Of a stretch of 10,542 bases of DNA, positions 1 through 10,542 are shown in pieces. The stretch is taken from assembly GCA_015478945.1 (NCBI GenBank), contig JABUQX010131135.1, forward strand, positions 17,501 to 28,042, written 5' to 3'. The position numbers and the translations under genes are program-made. Source of the stretch: Trachelipus rathkii. Taxonomy: Eukaryota; Arthropoda; Malacostraca; Isopoda; Trachelipodidae. The notes under the pieces were generated by a model, which was not told the origin of the DNA, made no database searches, and was given only the letters and a program-made list of their open reading frames with translations. How positions within the stretch are numbered: the stretch's first letter is position 1; each line of letters begins with the position of its first letter.

Positions 1-72
1 CTTAAATTCATTGTTTTTATCATATATTAAAAAAAATTTAAAATCAGTAACTGACGGAGTCGTAAACATAAG

Positions 73-1058
<986 letters not shown>

Positions 1059-1065
1059 CTCAAAA

Positions 1066-2171
<1,106 letters not shown>

Positions 2172-2914
2172 TTATATTACTTTTTTATATATAAGAAAAA
2201 GTAAAAACAAAAACCATAAAAGCAATGGGCCACAACCATACCCCCTTACAAAACCATACCATTCATTCCTATTATACACCTTTCTTCTCGCCTCTGCCAA
2301 ACTCACATTTCTCTCCTCCAGGCATTCCTTTACTGACTCAATCCACTTTTTCTTCGGTCTCCAAGCCGGTCGATTCCCAGCACACTCAACACTATACATC
2401 CGTTTAACTAACCGACCATCATCCATCCTTTCCAAATGACCAAACCATCTCAACGTACTTTCATTTATTCTCTCATTTATCCCTTTCTTCACACCACACA
2501 ACTCTCTAATACGTTCATTCCTCATTTTATCAATTCTTCTCACACCTAACACGCCCCTAAGATTGTCCATCTGAACACATTGTACTTTAGATCTATACCT
2601 CTAATTCCAGACCATAGTCTCACTACTATGCATTAACACAGGTAACAACATACACTCATGTAAGACCCTAGCGCACTCAAGACTTAGTTCCTTTACATCC
2701 ACCAACGATTTAATTGCACCAGCCTCCTTCCTACAATTTACAACTTTCCTACTACACTCTGCCTCATCCGTTTCCTTTTCATCCAACATATATCCTAAAT
2801 ATTTAAACTCAGAAACTTGTTCCAGCTGCTCACCATCTAACATGACTTCACACCGAGGAATGTCCTCACTCACAACCATAACCTTACTCTTATCTACGTT
2901 TACTTTCAAACCCC
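2172..2914 (-). pseudogene. LINE B thumb and C-terminal region
   Basis: One continuous frame with a single in-frame TAG at about 2601-2603, between ETMVWN and RYRSKVQCVQ. It reads GLKVNVDKSKVMVV, then VSEFKYLGYMLDE, DEAECSRKV, ECARVLHECMLLPVLM, QMDNLRGVLGVRR, RWFGHLERMDDGRLVKRMY and RKKVYNRNEWYGFVRG-like residues at the end (about 2241). FKYLG and the RWFGH-ERM block are typical of the post-RT region of this LINE group. The last 20 residues or so before the stop (2172) are hydrophobic, translated from T-rich DNA, and probably are 3' UTR. This is the least damaged part, as expected for a 5'-truncated copy. Confidence 0.85.
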
Positions 2915-3368
2915 TTTTTACACACCCTGCCAAATCTCTCTACCAATCCACTCAAACTCTCTTCAGATTCGCCACACAAAACCAAATCATCCGCATATAA
3001 TAGGTAGGCACCCTCCACTCTCTTCCATTCTCCATCATTCTAACACCATCCCCTGCCACCCCACCTCTAATTCTTTCATCACCCTCCATATACAAATTGA
3101 ATAACCAAGGAGACATAGCACATCCCTGCCTCACTCCGCTACTAAAACCAATCACTTTCGACTCCATTTATTCTTACACACGCTTCACTATCGTCATACA
3201 TACTTTTGATTTCATTCAGAATCTTACCACCAACACCATATATATCACTAACACCTGCCATAGAGCTTCCCTATTAATCCTATCATACGCCTGTTGCAAA
3301 TCTATAAAACCTAAATACAATTTATTATTCTTCTTCTCCCTCATTTTCTCAATCATATGTTTCAATGT
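2915..3368 (-). pseudogene. LINE B reverse transcriptase palm, motifs A, B and C
   Basis: Polymerase core. Motif A FIDLQQAYD lies at 3282-3308. A frame-shifted but open stretch at 3146-3240 reads YGVGGKILNEIKSMYDD and then ACVRINGVES. Motif B GVRQGCAMSPWLFNLY is at 3090-3137. A second out-of-frame stretch holds motif C, LLYADDLVLCGES, with YADD at 2986-2997. Frame leaves and returns twice: out near 3241-3250, back at a T4 run near 3143; out at about 3007-3010 (a Pro codon one base short), back at an A5 run (2915-2919 on the plus strand is T5). Because 3137-3011 and 2914-2172 are in the same frame, a simple ORF scan misses YADD altogether. Confidence 0.85.
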
Positions 3369-3370
3369 AA

Positions 3371-3839
3371 GATTTGATCCACACATCCTCTACCACTTCT
3401 AAACACACCTTGTTCTTCACCAATCAGTCCTTCATTCATTCGACGCACTCTTTCGACCAAAATACCAGCACATATCTTCCCTACAACACTCAATAAACTA
3501 ATTCCAATATAATTCTTACAGTTACCTTATCTCCTTTACCCTTATATAAGGTAATATTACTGCTCTCCTCCAATCCCTTGGAACTATACCCTCCATAAAC
3601 GCTTTGTTACGCAACTTCCAAATCCAATCAATCACCATCTCGCCTCCGTTCTTGATCATTTCACTAGTAATTTCATCTATACCTGCAGATTTACAATTCT
3701 TCAACTTTCTCACTCTACCCATTACCTCCATGACCTCATCCCCAAAATACCTATTCCTTCTTGCACCATCAAACCCACACACATTCACTAGCACCTCTTC
3801 ATTACTGCCAATGTTATGCAGATTTTCAAAATGTTCCAC
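3371..3839 (-). pseudogene. LINE B reverse transcriptase, N-terminal (fingers) part
   Basis: 3550-3839 is open, reading EHFENLHNIG through KNCKSAGIDEITSEMIKNGG and WRRAVILP, the usual entry into a LINE RT (the GxDEI(T/P)xE box). The frame then shifts to give YKGKGDK (about 3526-3546), and again to give CKNYIGISLLSVVGK through GLIGEEQGVFRSGRG to CVDQI (3371-3520), the conserved RT fingers region. Each shift fits a one-base loss or gain. These parts show almost no amino-acid decay apart from the frameshifts. Confidence 0.85.
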
Positions 3840-4347
3840 ACTCCCCTCACATCCATTTCATCAGTTACGAAAGCACTATCCCTATTCATTATTCTAAACA
3901 GATTCCCCTTATTCTCATTCCTTTCGCGCTTCCTTCCAGAAGAGCTTCCTATTCCCTTGTAAGTTCCCATTCATCCTCCTTCCAAACTTTCATTTACCTC
4001 TTTTTTCCTCCTATGTATGCACCTTTTAGTATTTCTTTTTCCTCCTTATATAATTCCAAGCATCTTTCTTTTGAAACCTCATCATTGGCTTTTAGTACAT
4101 TCAACCACGCTTCTTTTTTACTTTTAACCGCTTGCATCACCTCTTCATTCCACCATTCACTGCTAACATTCATACTTTCAACTTTAGCATCCACATACTT
4201 TGTACACTGCTAACAACCTCTCTTCCTTCATTTGCTTCAGATTTGTTCATTTTCAACTTGCACATTCAACTGATTTACTTGCGAGCGCTCTTAAATACTT
4301 ATCCTTATTACCTTGTTCACTTAACTTCTCACTCTTAATTCTACCCA
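3840..4347 (-). pseudogene. LINE B linker between endonuclease and RT (broken)
   Basis: This is the stretch joining the missing endonuclease to the reverse transcriptase. It is read in four pieces: RIKSEKLSE with KYLRALASK (about 4245-4342); SSEWWNEEVMQAVKSKKEAW (about 4105-4164), whose WWNEEV is a hallmark of this linker; FGRRMNGNLQGNRKLFWKEA (about 3930-3990); and MNRDSAFVTDEMDV leading to VW (about 3843-3890). Each junction needs a frame change. It starts against the TTA array at 4353, so nothing of the endonuclease (its GDFN- and SDH-type motifs) is visible. Confidence 0.8.
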
Positions 4348-4352
4348 CTTCC

Positions 4353-5392
<1,040 letters not shown>

Positions 5393-6252
5393 AGCAAGTG
5401 TGAAAATTGGAAATTGCCAAAGGCAACGAACGCAATGCTATTTTCCTACTCTAAAGAAGCCATAATTTGTATTTGAATAAGGCAATTTGAAGAGCTGCTC
5501 TTTCTGTGCTCAGCATCATACTTATTGATTTCAAAGTCACCAATCAATATGCTTGAAATATAAAGACATGGATACCTCTTATAGGTCGATGAAACAAAAT
5601 GTCAATTTCTTATACCGAATCTATATTTAACCTTTAATTATTATTAATAGGTATCATACGATGTGCAATGGTAAATTTGAATTTAAATTACATTTTCTTG
5701 AACGCCGACGAAATATAGTTGCAATCAGCAGTGGAAGCATAGTGCAAATGCTGTGGAAAATGCCTCTTCTTATGAAGAAATTTTATCCTCAATATTCTGG
5801 TCTTGATTCCAAAAACTAATAATATTTTCCTTTTACTATTTTTTTACCCTAATTCAGAGCTTTAGAAAGTACCAACTATCAATGCTCAAACTAAACACTA
5901 GTTGTGAATTTTGTTAAGTTGCCATGTCACGGAGTAGACCTCCACCGATTTTTTTCCATAAACCCCTTCAGAGTTTCCGATGTATTAATGGGGGAATCAT
6001 ATTATATATCAAACTCACTAAAATCTAACTGCACAGTCAACTTGAAATCTACTCTTTGTATATACGAAAATACTCCCCCCAAAATATTACAAAATTGTTG
6101 CTATTAGTAATTAGCAATTAGTATATCCAAAGCGACAACTTATGGTATCAATATGTAACCTTCACACCTTAAGCTTAGACTTTTTAGGAGGTTGTGAGTG
6201 CTGCAATAGACGACTTTGTGTTAAGACAAAAGGTGGGTCATTTGAATAGGTT
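5393..6252. other. 860 bp of non-repetitive sequence, no gene recognised
   Basis: The longest stretch without microsatellites. The longest plus-strand ORF (5904-6107, 67 codons) shows no motif I recognise, and stops are frequent in all frames. I see no tRNA-like fold or splice-bounded exon that I could defend. It may be plain intergenic DNA or an old repeat. Confidence 0.5.
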
Positions 6253-6309
6253 TAATATATAATATATATATATTAATATATATATATATATATATAATAT
6301 ATATTAATA
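6253..6309. repeat. Imperfect AT tract
   Basis: TA repeats with AATA and TTAA interruptions. Its right end includes the first copy of the 9-bp repeat that flanks the poly-T insertion. Confidence 0.85.
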
Positions 6310-6311
6310 CT

Positions 6312-6363
<52 letters not shown>

Positions 6364-6421
6364 ATTAATAATGGTTGTAACATTATATCGGGTAGATATT
6401 AAAGTGAACTGTTTAATACTT
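6304..6421 (-). mobile_element. Probable short retrotransposed insertion with poly(A) tail and target-site duplication
   Basis: A run of 48 T (6314-6361) is followed by about 50 bp of unique sequence, and the whole is bracketed by perfect 9-bp direct repeats TTAATACTT at 6304-6312 and 6413-6421. Read on the minus strand this is a body of about 50 bp with a 3' poly(A) tail between target-site duplications, the mark of target-primed reverse transcription by LINE machinery. The body (6362-6412) is too short to identify; it may be the 3' end of a 5'-truncated SINE, LINE or processed mRNA. An AATAAA on the minus strand (about 6426-6433) lies outside the duplicated boundary, so it is not the signal for this tail. 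Confidence 0.5.
6314..6361. repeat. Poly-T (48) homopolymer
   Basis: An uninterrupted T run of 48 bases, by far the longest homopolymer in the window. Its exact length is likely uncertain in any assembly. Confidence 0.95.
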
Positions 6422-6475
6422 TCGTTTTTATTTAGCACCACTATTTGCGTGTAACAGTACTTTTGGGAGCACTTT

Positions 6476-6478
<3 letters not shown>
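6422..6478. other. Short unique spacer
   Basis: Nothing recognised between the second 9-bp repeat and the next AT tract. Confidence 0.5.
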
Positions 6479-6925
<447 letters not shown>

Positions 6926-7050
6926 ATATTATATTATATCGTTAATATATATATATATATATTATAATAATATTTATAATATATTATAGTTATATATATA
7001 TATATATATATATATATACTATATATATATATATATAATTATATATATTT
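6926..7050. repeat. Imperfect AT tract
   Basis: AT repeats broken by ATT, TAATA and ACTAT interruptions, with local self-complementary segments typical of degenerate AT arrays. Confidence 0.9.
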
Positions 7051-7170
7051 AAAGACGATTTGGGAGCAAGACAGCAAGTCCTCCTTCCTCACCTCTTTCC
7101 GACTTATTTATTGCCTAACATAACTCAATAATTTCTTCTAAAGGTTTGATTTCTGCTCTCGTGCTCTCTG

Positions 7171-7276
<106 letters not shown>

Positions 7277-7293
7277 TTTAATACTAAGAACAC

Positions 7294-7584
7294 CTAATGG
7301 TAAGGTCTCAACGTCAAACCTCCATTGGTCCTCAAAACTTGTGCTTCAGAGCTTGCACTTGCCTTCGTAAGCTTTTTGGTCTCTGCCAATCTACTTCGAC
7401 CATTCCTAACTACTGGAAGCTTGCGATCATTCAACTGAGTCCTAAAAAGGAACATCTCTGCACACTCTAAATAATTAATGGATCTATCATTTTTGTTTAC
7501 GTTTTTTTTTTTTTCCCCCTCCAAAATTCTGAATCTATCCTTCAGAAAATGTAGCCAATGTTTACATTCCTGATTTGGATCCAC
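7294..7584 (-). pseudogene. Possible BEL/Pao-type pol fragment upstream of integrase
   Basis: A 96-codon open frame on the minus strand. It reads VDPNQECKHWLHFLKDRFRI at the start, then LECAEMFLFRTQLNDRKLP, SRLAETKKLT and EAQVLRTNGGL near the end. The order and spacing resemble the segment between RNase H and the integrase zinc finger in BEL/Pao elements: a D-S-W-RLLRV-type block, an AEKLLFR-Q block, and an SRL...LRVGGRL block. Matches are at pattern level only, and the characteristic GGRL arginine is absent here (GGLTL). The frame ends 21 bp before a CT array, so any integrase core is missing. It could equally be a chance ORF. No LTRs, protease or RT are visible. Confidence 0.35.
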
Positions 7585-7798
7585 ATATCTGTGTGAATCA
7601 GAATTTTCGCATTTAAAATTAATGAAACTAAAACAAAGATCAACTTATAACCTGACAAAACATACCCGGCCGAACTGGCCTACGATTAGCATTGTCACAC
7701 TTTTATACCAGACATCAAGGCTTTGGCTGGGACACGCATACCGAAACGTCTAGCAACTAATTCAATCTTCAATCCAAAAGAAGTATAAAGGTAAAATG
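7585..7798. other. Unique spacer with relatively high GC
   Basis: No gene recognised. It holds GGCC-rich sequence near 7668-7681. On the minus strand there is a TATAAAAG match near 7702-7709, about 120 bp upstream of the 7584 frame. This could be an LTR- or promoter-like TATA box, but a single match in AT-rich DNA proves little. Confidence 0.4.
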
Positions 7799-8007
7799 TT
7801 TATATATATTTAGATATATATATATTAATATTATCTATATATATATATATTATTATAATATATAATATATATATATATATATATTATATAATATATATAT
7901 ATTATATATATATATATATTATTTATTATATATATATATATTTTATATATTATATATAATATATATATTATATATATATATTATTATATATATAATATAA
8001 TTATAAT
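7799..8007. repeat. Degenerate AT tract
   Basis: About 210 bp of TA repeats broken at nearly every 10-20 bases by an extra or missing A or T. Confidence 0.9.
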
Positions 8008-8135
8008 CTAAAAAGTTGATCTCCAAAGAGCAAGAGATGTTAAATGTCGTTCTACTTCCGATTAGAGTTGGCCAACTCCTGCCAAAAATATGTTTTCCAT
8101 CGCTTCTACGGCACCTATTCATACAATACCTCGAC
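8008..8135. other. Unique spacer
   Basis: Non-repetitive, with a short plus-strand open stretch (SFYFRLELANSC at 8047 onward) that I do not recognise and that runs into AT repeat. Confidence 0.5.
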
Positions 8136-8282
8136 TATATATAATATTATATATATATATAATATATATTATATTATATATTATATATATATTAGTATTA
8201 TATATAATATATATCATAGATATATTATATATATATAATATATTATATATATATATAATATAGGTTATATATATATATATTA

Positions 8283-8324
<42 letters not shown>

Positions 8325-8339
8325 TAATATAATATATGA

Positions 8340-8376
<37 letters not shown>

Positions 8377-8416
8377 TATATATTATATAATAATATATAT
8401 ATTATAATATATATAA
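8136..8416. repeat. Degenerate AT tract
   Basis: About 280 bp of interrupted TA repeats with one purer block (8343-8372). The frequent single-base slips are of the same kind as at 7799-8007. Confidence 0.9.
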
Positions 8417-8641
8417 TCGACAACCTATGCGTGACCGCAGCCTGTACATTTATTGACAACAAAGCTGTCATTATTCCATACTGATACGGCAAACAAATCT
8501 GTCATTATCAGACTTATTTTCATAATAGTCTAAAAGATAAGCGACGATCGATCATTCCTTATCACAGAATTCTACAAATTAGAAATTAGTCCTTCAGTAA
8601 CATGAAAACAAAATTTCTAAGGTAAAGCTGTGTCTTATTAA
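8417..8641. other. Unique spacer
   Basis: No gene recognised. GTCATTAT occurs near 8467 and again near 8502, each within CTGTCATTAT, a short direct repeat about 35 bp apart. Confidence 0.45.
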
Positions 8642-9000
8642 GAAATAATAATAATATATATAATAATAATAATATAATAATAATAATAATAATAATAATA
8701 AGTAATAAAATATATAATAATAATTTAATAATAATAATAATGAATAATAATAATAATAATAATCAATAATAATAATAATATATGAATAATAATAATAATA
8801 ATAATATAATATGATAATAATAATAATGATGACTGATGATCGATGATGATGATGAATGAATGAATAAGATGATAACAATAATAATAATAATAAACTAATA
8901 ATAATAATCGAATAATACAATAATAGTAATAATAATGAATAATAATAATATTAATAAATGATGATGATTGATGATGATAATAATAATAATTAATAATATA

Positions 9001-9092
<92 letters not shown>

Positions 9093-9096
9093 TAAT
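8642..9096. repeat. (AAT)n microsatellite, degenerate then pure
   Basis: About 450 bp of AAT/TAA trinucleotide repeat. 8642-9000 is heavily interrupted, with a GATGAT/GAATGAAT variant block at about 8826-8880 and ATGATGATTGATGATGAT at about 8958-8978. 9001-9088 is nearly pure. Poly-Ile, poly-Leu and poly-Tyr translations on the minus strand are artefacts. Confidence 0.95.
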
Positions 9097-9830
9097 GTAC
9101 AATACATTATAATCGATTATCTTGGCATTAAAATTTAAATTTCCAAACGTTTCATTATTTACGACCATTTAAGATATTAAAGTTCGGTGCGATTCAAAAT
9201 AGGAAACAAAGGAACTATTATTTTAATGCATTAAGTAGTGAATGTTCGGGTATTTGCGTAGTGACAAAGAGGAAAACATACTACGATTGCCGAAACACCT
9301 CAATTTTCCGCAAAGCCAAGCACCGCGTCACACTTACACCGGTGATTCGGCCATCCCTATAAGTACACTACTAGTTACTTCTATCTTAATTGGAAAGGTT
9401 TGTTACTCTCTATAAATATTTATTAATGATTATTATGCCATTTGCAGTTTGAGCGGTCTGACACCCTCAAAAGGAGATTTCTGGTATCATAAATCCATAA
9501 AATTTGCCAAATCACATACAAACAATAAGCAAAAATTACACAACCAGCTAATTCAAAGCCTTACCAGATATCGCTCATTTTGCTGCAAGAACGAACGACT
9601 TAACGACTTTTTTTTTTTTTTGGAGTTATTACTACTGAGAGAGAAGGTAATGATGTGTACTTTTATTTATAAAGTACTTAAATTTATGTTCTTTCCTTGA
9701 AACAATATAAAAAAAAATACCATCTAATATTTTTGAATTACGTCGGTTTGACGCACCCAAATAAGCGATATGTTGTCTATTTAATGGTGATATATGGAAA
9801 ACATCATATAAAATAACCAAACAAAATATA
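9097..9830. other. About 730 bp of unique sequence, no gene recognised
   Basis: Includes a GC-richer part (9270-9360) and a plus-strand open frame beginning at a TTG (9449) and running to 9700 (SGLTPSKGDFWYHKSIKFAK at its start). The frame follows a TTTGCAG that could pass as a splice acceptor, but it contains no motif I know and crosses a T12 run. I leave it unannotated as a gene. Confidence 0.45.
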
Positions 9831-9840
9831 TCTCTCTCTC

Positions 9841-9902
<62 letters not shown>

Positions 9903-9989
9903 TTCTCTCTCTCTCTCATCTCTCTCTCTCTCTCTTCTCTCTGCTCTCTCTCTCTCTCTCTCATCCTCTCTTTCTTAAAAAAAAAAAAA
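9831..9989. repeat. (CT)n microsatellite ending in poly-A13
   Basis: An interrupted CT array (9831-9966) with breaks such as CGTT, CTTC, CATC and TGCT, then TTTCTT and a 13-base A run (9977-9989). No target-site duplication could be found around the A run. Confidence 0.93.
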
Positions 9990-10289
9990 TGAATAAACTA
10001 AAGCAAAAGATAAAAGATTAAATTAATCGCGAATAATTTTTTAAATGACAATCAAGGTACAATCGACTGATTGATCTCCGTCAAGAGCGCATCGTTTTTG
10101 CGTTTCCTTGAATTCAAAAATTACGTCCGACGAAATGCTTCTCAATTGAATTGCCGCGGACTTTTAATGCGACTTTTTAGAGCGACTTTTGTCTAATCGT
10201 CGATTGAGAAGCTAATAACCTCTTCTTTTCGAAACTTTTTTAAATAAGAGTTTTTCTAATTAGTATCTCGTTTTAACTGTCGAGAGGAT
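9990..10289. other. Unique sequence with a 13-bp tandem repeat and an inverted repeat
   Basis: No gene recognised. It contains three imperfect 13-bp tandem units (10156-10194) lying between the arms of an imperfect 13-bp inverted repeat (10137-10149 and 10200-10212, one mismatch). Confidence 0.5.
10156..10194. repeat. Three-copy 13-bp tandem repeat
   Basis: Units are GCGGACTTTTAAT, GCGACTTTTTAGA and GCGACTTTTGTCT. The GCG(G)ACTTTT core is shared and the last few bases vary. Confidence 0.7.
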
Positions 10290-10542
10290 GATATATAAAT
10301 ATATATATAGTATAATACTATATTGATACCTATATTGATACTATATTTACCATATAACATGGTATATATTATATATAATATTATATATATTATATAATGA
10401 TTATATATATTAATATTATATATTATATATATATATATATATATAGTAGATATATGTAGTATTATATATATATATATATAATATATCTATATATATATAT
10501 ATATATATATTAATAATATATATATATAATATATACTATATA
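10290..10542. repeat. Degenerate AT tract running off the window
   Basis: TA repeats with ATACTATATTGATACC-type variants (TATTGATAC occurs twice at about 10320-10341), continuing past the window end. Confidence 0.9.

Larger units (their letters stand above)
2172..4351 (-). mobile_element. LINE B: 5'-truncated non-LTR retrotransposon
   Basis: About 2.1 kb of a LINE ORF2 on the minus strand. From its 5' end it has: a linker (RIKSEKLSE, WWNEEVMQAV, GNRKLFWKEA); RT N-terminal motifs (KNYIGISLL, GEEQGVFRSGRG); motif A FIDLQQAYD (3282-3308); motif B GVRQGCAMSPWLF (about 3099-3137); motif C YADD (2986-2997); the thumb block FKYLG; and a C-terminal region with RWFGHLERM (2424-2450). The catalytic aspartates of motifs A and C are all present. 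The N-terminal endonuclease is absent: similarity stops at a TTA array. At least eleven frame changes make it non-autonomous as written. The family resembles RTE-like or allied elements common in marine invertebrates; the exact clade is not certain from motifs alone. Confidence 0.9.

Noticed and set aside
5904..6107. 67-codon ORF in the unique region
   Set aside because: Short, no motif, length within chance expectation for this composition.
8642..9096. CRISPR-like or satellite array
   Set aside because: The period is three bases with random interruptions; there are no spacers or longer repeat units.
8594..9168. Minus-strand ORFs rich in Ile, Leu and Tyr, looking like membrane proteins
   Set aside because: They come from the AAT array; hydrophobicity is a by-product of the codons ATT, TTA and TAT.
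9449..9700. Plus-strand ORF of 83 codons after a TTTGCAG acceptor-like site
   Set aside because: No start ATG, no recognised motif, crosses a T12 run, and no donor or second exon could be identified.
9977..9989. A13 run after the CT array as a retrotransposon tail
   Set aside because: No matching direct repeats flank it, and no element body can be seen upstream other than the CT array.

Overview
This is AT-rich, repeat-dominated eukaryotic DNA with no intact gene. By my count, simple-sequence repeats (AT, AG/CT, ATT/AAT, poly-T) fill roughly a quarter to a third of the 10.5 kb. All recognisable coding sequence is retrotransposon debris. Dense long dinucleotide arrays plus animal-type LINE reverse transcriptases suggest an arthropod, most likely a decapod crustacean such as a penaeid shrimp. 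That assignment is an inference from composition; no host gene confirms it.

Layout. 1-1150: two AT arrays, two AG arrays and diverged short copies of a LINE-derived unit. 1066-1655 (+): LINE A, a broken, internally deleted jockey-superfamily-like reverse transcriptase whose downstream end runs into a 162-bp AT array. 2172-4351 (-): LINE B, a second and better preserved non-LTR retrotransposon. It lacks the endonuclease but keeps the linker, RT motifs A, B and C, and the C-terminal region, split across about eleven reading-frame changes with very few stops. Its 5' side stops at a 145-bp TTA array. 4500-5400: AT and compound AT/ATT arrays. 5393-6252: non-repetitive sequence with nothing recognisable. 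6304-6421: a probable short LINE-mobilised insertion, meaning a 48-base poly-T between two perfect 9-bp direct repeats. 7294-7584 (-): an open fragment that may come from the region just before the integrase of a BEL/Pao-type LTR element. 7799-9096: degenerate AT and AAT arrays. 9097-9830: unassigned sequence. 9831-9989: a CT array ending in an A13 run. 9990-10289: unique sequence with a small 13-bp tandem repeat. 10290-10542: a degenerate AT array.

There are no cooperating host genes. The window reads as a microsatellite-rich intergenic or intronic region repeatedly hit by retroelements, with arrays sitting at element ends. I do not see a convincing new biological system. The most informative signals are the frameshift-dominated state of LINE B, the target-site-duplicated poly-T insertion, the AG-array/LINE unit repetition, and the contrast between pure arrays on the left and interrupted arrays on the right.
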